10,872 nt of DNA from an uncultured Synergistales bacterium (GTDB lineage Bacteria > Synergistota > Synergistia > Synergistales > Aminobacteriaceae). Shown here piece by piece: positions 1 through 6,166 of the stretch. A model generated the notes under the pieces. It was not told the origin of the DNA and made no database searches. It saw nothing but the letters and a program-made list of their open reading frames with translations. Position 1 is the first letter of the stretch; every line of letters starts with the position of its first letter. The stretch lies in assembly GCA_905233295.1 (NCBI GenBank), contig CAJODX010000021.1:1-10872 (forward strand), written 5' to 3'. A program made the translations under genes and the position numbers.

Positions 1-155
1 ATTTTGTCGGTCATGCCTTTGCCGTGTGCTGCGTTCTCGCAGTTTATGACAGTGAAATCGAAAGGACCGAAATTTTTTTTAAGTTCAGGAAGAGCAGCCG
101 CAAGAGCCGTTCTCCCTGTGTTCCACGCCACATCGCCGGAAAATAAAATTTTCAT
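1..155 (-). CDS. ymdB: YmdB-family metallophosphoesterase (2',3'-cAMP phosphodiesterase type), N-terminal part
   Basis: This is the first 51 codons of a minus-strand gene cut off by the left edge. The protein starts MKILFSGDVAWNTGR and continues to CENAAHGKGMTDK, which matches the N-terminus of the YmdB/TIGR00282 calcineurin-like phosphoesterase family. D8 and the E40-N41 pair sit where that family places metal-binding residues. Known members hydrolyse 2',3'-cyclic nucleotides and influence RNase Y-dependent RNA levels in Bacillus, and here the gene follows rny by 20 bp, so co-transcription is likely. Two oddities: the leader is almost pure A with no recognisable Shine-Dalgarno sequence, and the residue before ENAA is Cys where I recall Gly (GENAA). 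The gene is too short for standard ORF cut-offs, but the N-terminal match is clear. Confidence 0.85.
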   Translation of the reverse strand, partial: MKILFSGDVAWNTGRTALAAALPELKKNFGPFDFTVINCENAAHGKGMTDK

Positions 156-175
156 TTTTTTATTTTTTATTTTTT

Positions 176-1705
176 TTATTTTGCAAATTCTGTTGCTTTA
201 GTCTCACGGGTTACGTTGATTTTTATCTGTCCCGGGTATTTTAATTCAGCTTCAACGCGTCTTGCAATATCGTAGGCGAGTTTATGGACGCTTCCTTCGT
301 CAGTCTTAGATGAATTTAGAATCACGCGGACTTCACGCCCAGCCTGTATTGCAAATGCACGTGTAACGCCTTCAAAACTCTGCGCTATATTTTCAAGATT
401 TTCGAGGCGTTTTATGTATGCGTCAATGCTTTCACGGCGCGCACCCGGTCTTGACGCGCTGATAGCGTCTGCTACAGCAACGATGACTTCATAAACCGAA
501 TGAATTTCAAGATTATCGTGATGACATGCGATGCAGCTCACAATCTCCGGACGTTCGCCAAGTCTTTTTGCAAGATCCGCGCCTATTTCAGCGTGAGGTC
601 CTTCAATCTGTCTGTCAATAGCCTTGCCGATGTCGTGAAGCAATCCTCCGCGTCTGGCTGTTTCTTCGTCAAGTCCGAGTTCAGCGGCAATGATTCCGGC
701 TATCTGTGCGACTTCCATGCTGTGAGCCAGAACATTCTGTCCGTAGCTGAATCTGAATTTTAACTGTCCAAGCGTGCGCATTAATTCGTTATTCATATTT
801 TTGATTCCCATTTCGAGAACAGCGTTTTCGCCTTCGGAAATCATTTCTTCGTCAATATCGCGTGCTGCCTTTTCGATTAAATCTTCGATTCGCGCCGGGT
901 GGATTCGCCCGTCAACTACAAGGCGTTCCATCGCGCGCCGTGCGATTTCTCTGCGGATAGGGTCAAAACTGCTGAGAGTTACGGCTTCGGGTGTATCGTC
1001 AATGATTAAGTCAACGCCTGTAAGATTTTCAAAAGTTCTGATGTTTCGTCCTTCGCGTCCGATGATTCTTCCTTTCATTTCTTCTGAGGGCAAAGGCACG
1101 ACACTGATGCTGCTTTCACCTGCGCTTTCGACTGCACAACGCTGCATTGCTCCGAGAATAATATCGCGGGCTTTTCTGTCAGCTTCACGCTGAGCCTGTT
1201 CTTCAAGCTCTTTTAATTTTATTCCCAACATGTGTTTTGCGTCCTGTTCGGTTCTGCTGAGTAAAATTTCCTGAGCCTGCTCTTTTGTCATTTCTGCGAT
1301 TTCCTGAAGTTTTGATTCCTGCTGCTGAATGGTAGCTTCGAGGGTTGCGCGGCGTTTGTCGAGTTCTTCGTTTTTGTTTCTAAGCTCGTCTTCCTTGCGT
1401 GAGATTCTGTCGATTTTCTTATCGAGATTTTCTTCTTTTTGTTCGAGCTTTCGTTCGGTTCGCTGGATTTCGCTGCGGCGTTCCTTGATGTCTTTCTGGG
1501 CTTCCTGACGGAGGCGGCTGATTTCTTCACGGGCTTCGGCTGTTTTCTTCTGCTTGATTTTTTCTTCGCGTTCTTCAGCTTCTTTGAGCCTGTTTGTTAT
1601 CTGTTTGTTCACGCCGTTAAGGCGCGAATTGTCCCAAAATTTCAAAGCCGTACCGCCGATACCGACACCGACAATGAAAAATACTAATGCCAAAACAAAC
1701 TGCAT
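176..1705 (-). CDS. rny: Ribonuclease Y
   Basis: Membrane-anchored endoribonuclease that starts mRNA decay. The protein has 509 residues, close to the usual 510-525. It has an N-terminal membrane helix (about residues 2-22) and a long, highly charged coiled coil (about 35-185). A KH RNA-binding domain follows, with GRIIGREGRNIRTFE and the GxxG loop at 216-219, and then an HD domain with H328, the H357-D358 pair in LLHDIGKA, and H371. The C-terminus, VTRETKATEFAK, is also typical. The ATG at 1705 is preceded on the minus strand by AGAAAGGAT about 11 nt upstream, which supports this start. A candidate promoter lies about 115-140 bp upstream. Rny followed by ymdB is a known bacterial arrangement. 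Nothing in the sequence suggests loss of function. Confidence 0.97.
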   Translation of the reverse strand: MQFVLALVFFIVGVGIGGTALKFWDNSRLNGVNKQITNRLKEAEEREEKIKQKKTAEAREEISRLRQEAQKDIKERRSEIQRTERKLEQKEENLDKKIDRISRKEDELRNKNEELDKRRATLEATIQQQESKLQEIAEMTKEQAQEILLSRTEQDAKHMLGIKLKELEEQAQREADRKARDIILGAMQRCAVESAGESSISVVPLPSEEMKGRIIGREGRNIRTFENLTGVDLIIDDTPEAVTLSSFDPIRREIARRAMERLVVDGRIHPARIEDLIEKAARDIDEEMISEGENAVLEMGIKNMNNELMRTLGQLKFRFSYGQNVLAHSMEVAQIAGIIAAELGLDEETARRGGLLHDIGKAIDRQIEGPHAEIGADLAKRLGERPEIVSCIACHHDNLEIHSVYEVIVAVADAISASRPGARRESIDAYIKRLENLENIAQSFEGVTRAFAIQAGREVRVILNSSKTDEGSVHKLAYDIARRVEAELKYPGQIKINVTRETKATEFAK

Positions 1706-1818
1706 AATGAATTTTTATCCTTTCTATGATGCTGCTAAAATTATGAAATTTATGTTCCCAAACGAAGGGGTGCTGAAAAATTTTTTAATATTCATTCTGA
1801 AATTTTACAGTCTTTGTA

Positions 1819-1847
1819 ATTCTACATTTTTGCCGAAACTTTAACAA
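1819..1847 (-). promoter_or_regulatory. Candidate promoter for rny-ymdB
   Basis: On the minus strand, TTGTTA (1847-1842) is followed after exactly 17 nt by TAGAAT (1824-1819). These match 4 of 6 and 5 of 6 bases of the sigma-70 consensus at ideal spacing. Transcription would start near 1812, leaving a leader of roughly 107 nt before the rny ATG. The region is AT-rich, so chance matches are possible. Confidence 0.5.
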
Positions 1848-1889
1848 GCAAAAAAAATTAAAAAAATTTCCGTTCCGTCATTCACTTTC

Positions 1890-1898
1890 TGTTATAAT
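1890..1898 (+). promoter_or_regulatory. Extended -10 promoter for the DUF533-HD-glmM unit
   Basis: A perfect TATAAT (1893-1898) is preceded by TGT, giving the extended -10 form TGnTATAAT. No good -35 hexamer is present at 16-18 nt; the nearest candidate is a weak TTCCGT, which is typical where an extended -10 carries recognition. The predicted start is near 1905, leaving about 55 nt to the ATG at 1960. The surrounding core, TTCACTTTCTGTTATAATTC, closely resembles the promoter before larB. Confidence 0.65.
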
Positions 1899-1943
1899 TC
1901 ACCAAAAACATTCTTTAATCTTAAGTTGCGAAAAGTTTTTGCG

Positions 1944-1950
1944 AAGGGAG
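1944..1950 (+). promoter_or_regulatory. Shine-Dalgarno of the DUF533 gene
   Basis: AAGGGAG lies 9 nt before the ATG at 1960 and fixes that codon as the start. An in-frame TTG at 1939 lies upstream of this site and would place the ribosome-binding sequence inside the gene. Confidence 0.8.
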
Positions 1951-1959
1951 AATTTTTTT

Positions 1960-2688
1960 ATGGCATTGGATTTTATGGATTTACTTGGCTCTATGGTACA
2001 GGGTACGATGTCATCATCACCTGTTGTAAGTTCAAGAATGTCAAACGCCGGCAGCGGCATTCAGGATATTTTAAGCTCGCTGATGGGTGCAGGACAGACA
2101 GTAACACAGAAAGTCGGAGGCGATAACCTCGCGGCAGGAGGTTTAGGCGCGTTGCTCGGAACTCTGCTCGGCGGCTCGAAAAGCACAACGACCAACGCTC
2201 TCGGCGGCAGTATGATGGGACTGCTCGGAATGATGGCTTACAAGGCTCTGCGAAATTCATCAGGCTCAACGACAATGACTCAGACAACGACATATACACA
2301 GCCGACACCGCAACAGCAGGCAAGCGACGCTGAAATTATTCTTACCGCCATGATCGACGCTGCAAAATCAGACGGTCAAGTCGATGCAAACGAAATCAAT
2401 AAAATTATGGCAAATCTTCAATCATCAGGCGCAGGTCAGGAAGGTGTCAACTACGTAATCAAAAAACTTCAGGGACCAATGGAAACCGCAAAAATCGTTG
2501 CGGCTGTGAAAGGAAGACCCGAACTTGCAGCGCAGGTTTATTCAGCTTCATTGATGGCTATCGACGTTGATACTGACGCTGAGAAAAAATATCTTGCAAA
2601 ACTCGCCGGAGCTATGGGGCTGAATCAGAACGTAATCAACAATATTGAACATCTTACAGGCGCAGGAAGCCAGAGTTATGTCTGCTGA
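1960..2688 (+). CDS. DUF533 / TerB-like family protein (YebE type)
   Basis: A 242-residue protein in two parts. The N-terminal part (about 1-100) is rich in Gly, Ser and Met. It holds two short hydrophobic glycine-zipper segments, LAAGGLGALLGTLLGG (57-72) and LGGSMMGLLGMMAYKAL (81-97), that could insert in or associate with a membrane. A Thr/Gln-rich linker (about 100-121) follows. The C-terminal part (122-235) has the all-helical TerB/DUF533 pattern, with the acidic motif AKSDGQVDANE near 135-145 and AIDVDTDAEKKYLAKLA in the second half. The E. coli YebE family has this layout; its biochemical role is not established, and the 'tellurite resistance' label reflects fold similarity only. It is the first gene behind its own promoter, 30 bp before the HD gene. 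Confidence 0.85.
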   Translation: MALDFMDLLGSMVQGTMSSSPVVSSRMSNAGSGIQDILSSLMGAGQTVTQKVGGDNLAAGGLGALLGTLLGGSKSTTTNALGGSMMGLLGMMAYKALRNSSGSTTMTQTTTYTQPTPQQQASDAEIILTAMIDAAKSDGQVDANEINKIMANLQSSGAGQEGVNYVIKKLQGPMETAKIVAAVKGRPELAAQVYSASLMAIDVDTDAEKKYLAKLAGAMGLNQNVINNIEHLTGAGSQSYVC

Positions 2689-2718
2689 AAATTTTAAATT
2701 TTTTCGGAGGAAAATATT

Positions 2719-3285
2719 TTGATACCGACAAGAGAGCAGGCTCTTGAGCTTGTCAGAAAATATAATAAAGAAGACTCGCATATTCATCACGCCGTTGCAG
2801 TCGAAAACACCATGAGACATTTCGCCGGACTTTATCACGAAGATCCCGACCTTTGGGGAGTTGTCGGACTTCTTCACGATATTGACTGGGAGATGACAGC
2901 TTCAACGCCCGAAAAACATTGCCACGTTGCTCCGGAACTCTTAAAAGATGTCGGAGTTGACGAAGATATTATTCATGCTGTTCAGTCTCACGGCTTCGGA
3001 ATATGCACTGATGTTGAGCCGTCAAATAATCTCGAAAAAACTTTATTCACTATTGATGAACTTACAGGACTTGTAATCACAGCAGGACTTGTCCGCCCGT
3101 CAAAATCTCTGGCTGATCTTGAATTAAAATCCGTAAAAAAGAAATGGAAAGATAAAGCCTTTGCACGCGGAGTCAACCGCGACATCATCAAACAGGGTGC
3201 AGAAAAAATGAATATGCCGCTCGATGATGTTATCAGCGAAACAATAATCGCTCTTCGCCCTGTCGAAAAAGAAATCGGAATGTGA
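2719..3285 (+). CDS. HD-domain phosphohydrolase family protein
   Basis: A 188-residue soluble protein of the HD superfamily (metal-dependent phosphohydrolases). The metal-ligand pattern is visible: H24 in the first helix, H53-D54 in VGLLHDIDWE, further histidines at H67, H69 and H91, and a late Asp (D113 in LFTIDELTG) at the expected distance. The protein is little longer than the domain, and no output or binding domain suggests a substrate, so the reaction is unknown. It starts with TTG at 2719, eight nt after a strong GGAGG (2706-2710). It lies between the DUF533 gene (30 bp gap) and glmM (12 bp gap), and the glmM ribosome-binding site overlaps its stop codon, so translation may be coupled. 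Confidence 0.88.
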   Translation: MIPTREQALELVRKYNKEDSHIHHAVAVENTMRHFAGLYHEDPDLWGVVGLLHDIDWEMTASTPEKHCHVAPELLKDVGVDEDIIHAVQSHGFGICTDVEPSNNLEKTLFTIDELTGLVITAGLVRPSKSLADLELKSVKKKWKDKAFARGVNRDIIKQGAEKMNMPLDDVISETIIALRPVEKEIGM

Positions 3286-3297
3286 GGTCTGCGAATT

Positions 3298-4623
3298 TTG
3301 GCAAGAGAAAGAAAATATTTTGGAACTGACGGCGTAAGGGACTTGGCAAACAGCGGCAACATGACTCCTGAACTTGCCTTGAAACTCGGAAGAGCCTTCA
3401 TAAAATTTAATCACGGAAAAAAAATCGTCATCGGTCTTGACACAAGGCTGAGCGGAGGAATGCTCGAAGGTGCTTTGAGTGCAGGCATGACATCGGAAGG
3501 CGCGGAAGTTTTTTCGGCTGGAATTATTCCAACTCCCGGCGTGAGTTTCGCTGTGAAAAAATTGAAGGCTGACGGCGGCGCGGTCATCAGTGCGTCTCAC
3601 AATCCGGCTGAATATAACGGAATAAAATTTCTTGGCGCGGACGGTTGCAAACTTTCTGATGATGAAGAACTCGCAATCGAAGATTTATTGTTTGAAGAAA
3701 ATCACAACACATCATCAAACGTCGGCAAAATTCATTACTGCCCCGACCTCGTAAAAGATTACGCCGGACATATTGCTTCATATCTGAATGAAGATTCCGC
3801 GATTGACAACGTTGTATTTGACTGCGCGTCAGGAGCTTCGGCAAAGAGCGTTCCAGTTTTGGTTGCCGCAACAAAATTTTCAAAACTTAACACCGCGGTG
3901 ATTTCAAACGATTTTGACGGGCTGAATATCAACAAAGACTGCGGCGTTATGCACATGGAAAATTTAACGGGCTATGTTGCAAAAAATAAAATGGCTTTAG
4001 GTTTTGCGTTTGACGGTGATGCTGACAGAGTTTTAATTTCAGATTCACTCGGACGTATCATTGACGGCGATATTATTTTATGGGTACTCGGACGATGGCT
4101 CAAAAAACGCAGCGGCAATGATAAAGTCGTTGTAACAGTAATGAGCAATATGGCTCTTGAAACTCATTTGAAAAAAAACGGTATCAAAACTCTCCGCTGT
4201 CCTGTCGGAGATCGTTACGTTCTCGAAACAATGAGAGAGTCAGGTGCCGGACTTGGCGGCGAACAGTCGGGACATATCATAGCGAGCGAGTTCACCGGCA
4301 CTGGGGACGGACTTTGCACGGCTGTTTTGTTTTTGAACGCTGTTAAAGATTTGAACGAAGATATTTCGACTTTAGTTGACAGGTTCGGACGTTATCCGCA
4401 GAAACTCACAAATTTAACTTTGAAAAAATCCCGCGATCTTGTCGATATGGACGCGGTAAAATCCATTGTGAACGAATATGAAGCAAAAATTCAGGACGGA
4501 AGAATTTTTGTGCGGACATCAGGAACAGAACCTCTGTTAAGAATTTTGGTTGAAGCTCCAGAAAAAGATAAAGTCGAAGAAATTTCAAATATTCTTTCAG
4601 AAAAACTCGAAAAATTCTGCTGA
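3298..4623 (+). CDS. glmM: Phosphoglucosamine mutase
   Basis: Converts glucosamine-6-phosphate to glucosamine-1-phosphate in the cytoplasm, on the way to UDP-GlcNAc for peptidoglycan and lipopolysaccharide. The 441 residues fit the family (about 445). All signature sites of the alpha-D-phosphohexomutase fold are present: KYFGTDGVRD at the N-terminus, the phosphoserine loop ISASHNP with catalytic S100, the metal loop DGDADR (239-244), the sugar-recognition loop GGEQSGH (320-326), and the phosphate-binding RTSGTEP (406-412). The GEQSGH and N-terminal patterns favour GlmM over phosphomannomutase. The start is TTG at 3298, with GAGG (3284-3287) 10 nt upstream overlapping the previous stop. There is no glmS, cdaA or ybbR neighbour here, unlike many other bacteria. 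Confidence 0.96.
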   Translation: MARERKYFGTDGVRDLANSGNMTPELALKLGRAFIKFNHGKKIVIGLDTRLSGGMLEGALSAGMTSEGAEVFSAGIIPTPGVSFAVKKLKADGGAVISASHNPAEYNGIKFLGADGCKLSDDEELAIEDLLFEENHNTSSNVGKIHYCPDLVKDYAGHIASYLNEDSAIDNVVFDCASGASAKSVPVLVAATKFSKLNTAVISNDFDGLNINKDCGVMHMENLTGYVAKNKMALGFAFDGDADRVLISDSLGRIIDGDIILWVLGRWLKKRSGNDKVVVTVMSNMALETHLKKNGIKTLRCPVGDRYVLETMRESGAGLGGEQSGHIIASEFTGTGDGLCTAVLFLNAVKDLNEDISTLVDRFGRYPQKLTNLTLKKSRDLVDMDAVKSIVNEYEAKIQDGRIFVRTSGTEPLLRILVEAPEKDKVEEISNILSEKLEKFC

Positions 4624-4687
4624 AAAAATTTTTTTCCTGCCTCCTCAGAATATCCCTTTTCATTTGTAATTCACGTTCACTTTTCTG

Positions 4688-4696
4688 TGTTATCAT
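4688..4696 (+). promoter_or_regulatory. Extended -10 promoter for the larB-to-flgA operon
   Basis: TGT precedes TATCAT (4691-4696), a 5 of 6 match in extended -10 form. No convincing -35 is present at standard spacing (TTGTAA lies 21 nt upstream, TTCACG 15 nt). Transcription would begin near 4703, directly in front of the larB ribosome-binding site, giving a leader of under 20 nt. It resembles the core at 1881-1900. Confidence 0.5.
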
Positions 4697-4704
4697 TCTC
4701 GCTG

Positions 4705-4709
4705 AGAGG
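4705..4709 (+). promoter_or_regulatory. Shine-Dalgarno deciding the larB start
   Basis: AGAGG lies 10 nt before TTG at 4720. The in-frame GTG at 4687 is upstream of this site and overlaps the predicted -10 promoter element, so it is unlikely to be the start. Confidence 0.7.
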
Positions 4710-4719
4710 TGAAAAATTT

Positions 4720-5472
4720 TTGAATGACATAAAAAAAATTCTTAATGAACTCCGCGAAAATAAAATTACAGTTGATGAAGCTTACCTGAAATTAAAAGAA
4801 AAGCCTTTTGAAGACATCGGCTATGCAAAAGTTGACCTACACAGAAAAATCCGTCAGGGGGCTTCTGAGGTCATATACGGCGCGGGCAAAACTCCCGAAC
4901 AGATTGCCGGAATCATTAACGTTATGAAAGAACATCATCAGGGTGCAATTTTAATCACGCGTCTTTCATCTGAATCCGCTGAAAAAATAAAATCTCTCGG
5001 CTGTGAAATAGATTATCATTCCGATGCACACGCGGGAATTTTCGGAAAAATCCCTGAGCCTGAAGGAAAAAATTTTATCGTTGTCGCTACGGGCGGCACG
5101 AGTGATATTCCCGTTGCTGAAGAAGCCGCTCTGACCGCTGAAGTTTTGGGCAGCAGAGTTAAAAGATTATATGATGTCGGTGTTTCCGGACTTCACAGAG
5201 TTCTTTCTCACATTGATGACATTATGAGCGCGAGTGCTATTGTCGCAGTGGCTGGAATGGAAGGAGCGTTGGCGAGCGTTCTCGGAGGGCTTGCAGACTG
5301 TCCCGTAATCGCTGTGCCGACGAGTGTAGGCTACGGCGCATCATTCGGAGGGGTTGCGGCTTTGCTTGCGATGTTAAATTCATGTGCCAGCGGTGTGAGC
5401 GTTGTTAATATTGATAACGGATTCGGCGCGGGCTACCTTGCTTCAATGATCAATAAAGGCAGACAGGAGTGA
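4720..5472 (+). CDS. larB: LarB-type pyridinium-3,5-biscarboxylic acid mononucleotide synthase
   Basis: With the TTG start at 4720 the product has 250 residues, the usual LarB length. LarB carboxylates and hydrolyses nicotinic acid adenine dinucleotide, the first step towards the nickel-pincer nucleotide cofactor of lactate racemase. Visible motifs are DIGYAKVDLHRKIRQG (32-47), EVIYGAGKTPEQI (50-62), the GTSD loop (126-129), AGMEGALASVLGGLADCPV (178-196), PTSVGYGASFGG (200-211) and LNSCASG with C222, which aligns with the active-site Cys described in LarB. The C-terminal half has the fold of PurE-type AIR carboxylases. No larC, larE or larA is in this window, so the pathway must be completed elsewhere or the enzyme has another role. 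It is the first gene of a long operon and its stop is 4 bp before the next start. Confidence 0.9.
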   Translation: MNDIKKILNELRENKITVDEAYLKLKEKPFEDIGYAKVDLHRKIRQGASEVIYGAGKTPEQIAGIINVMKEHHQGAILITRLSSESAEKIKSLGCEIDYHSDAHAGIFGKIPEPEGKNFIVVATGGTSDIPVAEEAALTAEVLGSRVKRLYDVGVSGLHRVLSHIDDIMSASAIVAVAGMEGALASVLGGLADCPVIAVPTSVGYGASFGGVAALLAMLNSCASGVSVVNIDNGFGAGYLASMINKGRQE

Positions 5473-5476
5473 AAAT

Positions 5477-6166
5477 ATGAAAAAATTTTTAATAATATTT
5501 TTATTTTTATTCGTTTTATGTACGTCTCTCAGCGCATCTGAATATACTGACACGATTTTGCCCGGAAAATGGAACATCGAAGGCACGAGTTTTGTTGAAA
5601 AAAATTTTGTCCGCGTATCTTTCAAGATTGAAGGCGAAATGAATCAGTCAACCGACATTTTGAAAAATATCAACGCGGATATAGACAAAGTAATCGAAGA
5701 CAATCAGGAAAAATCAAGAAACCTCATCGACGAAAACAGAAGAGTTTTAACATCATGCGACATCAATTTAAGACTTTATATGTTCGATAACGCCGGCTTT
5801 GATTTCAAAGTTTGGGACGATAGGATTGACAATGCCGTAAAATATCCCGTTCTTCTTCCTGAGGTACGTCCGACTCTCAGCAATCCGTTTTCGCTGCCTG
5901 CTGTAAGCATTCAGGATTTGAATCTCACTGTAACTTTTACGTCAGAATCCTCAGGAAAACTCAGAGTACAAGGCTATGCAGATCTCGATACTGTCGGAGT
6001 GTGCGAGATTAACGCGGATTGCGCGTTGTGGAAAGACGGAACGGCAAAACCTGCGCTCGAAGAAGAGACCAGCAGCGGCTGTAACTCTTCATCAGGAATA
6101 TTTTCAGCGATTGCTGCGTTATTGATTTTTGGAAGGGGCAAAAAATTTTGTTCGGTACAGATATAG
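5477..6166 (+). CDS. Secreted protein with Synerg-CTERM-like C-terminal sorting tail
   Basis: A 229-residue protein of unknown function. It has a clear signal peptide (KK, then a hydrophobic stretch to residue 18, likely cleaved at LSA|SEY after residue 20). The middle is a mixed beta-rich ectodomain with four cysteines (C94, C176, C182 and C202 near the tail). Residues 198-223 form a tripartite C-terminal tail: SSGC, then a hydrophobic segment (SGIFSAIAALLIF), then a basic GRGKK. That layout fits the Synerg-CTERM class of sorting signals known in Synergistetes, thought to be processed at the membrane; the assignment is by motif only. A strong AGGAG (5465-5469) is 7 nt before the ATG. The last residues (FCSVQI) lie beyond the usual basic end because the reading frame runs 19 nt into mreB. 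I do not recognise the ectodomain. Confidence 0.8.
   Translation: MKKFLIIFLFLFVLCTSLSASEYTDTILPGKWNIEGTSFVEKNFVRVSFKIEGEMNQSTDILKNINADIDKVIEDNQEKSRNLIDENRRVLTSCDINLRLYMFDNAGFDFKVWDDRIDNAVKYPVLLPEVRPTLSNPFSLPAVSIQDLNLTVTFTSESSGKLRVQGYADLDTVGVCEINADCALWKDGTAKPALEEETSSGCNSSSGIFSAIAALLIFGRGKKFCSVQI
6131..6138 (+). promoter_or_regulatory. Shine-Dalgarno of mreB inside the upstream gene
   Basis: GGAAGGGG lies 9 nt before the TTG at 6148. It sits within the codons for the basic end of the sorting tail of the preceding gene, so ribosomes finishing that gene pass directly over the mreB start. This suggests coupled translation. Confidence 0.75.

Noticed and set aside
4..201. 65-codon open frame on the plus strand at the left edge
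   Set aside because: It covers the reverse complement of ymdB and reads the T-rich spacer as a Phe/Ile run; the minus-strand frame has clear family similarity instead.
774..1193. 139-codon open frame on the plus strand inside rny
   Set aside because: It is antisense to the KH-domain part of rny, has an unnatural Ser/Arg-rich composition, and lacks a ribosome-binding site.
1741..1790. Small CCC/GGG hairpin in the rny leader
   Set aside because: Only three or four G-C pairs around a seven-base loop and no U-tract; not enough to call an attenuator or riboswitch.
1939..1959. Upstream TTG start for the DUF533 gene
   Set aside because: It would include the AAGGGAG site in the coding region; the ATG at 1960 has ideal spacing.
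3124..3600. 158-codon open frame on the minus strand across the HD gene and glmM
   Set aside because: It overlaps two well-supported genes and its Phe/Ser/His-rich protein looks like a frame shadow.
4614..4660. Possible intrinsic terminator after glmM
   Set aside because: ATTCTG and CAGAAT can pair around an A6T7 core, but the stem is weak and AT-rich with no proper U-tract after it.
4687..4719. Upstream GTG start for larB
   Set aside because: The codon overlaps the predicted -10 element, lies before the ribosome-binding site at 4705-4709, and adds residues that LarB proteins do not have.
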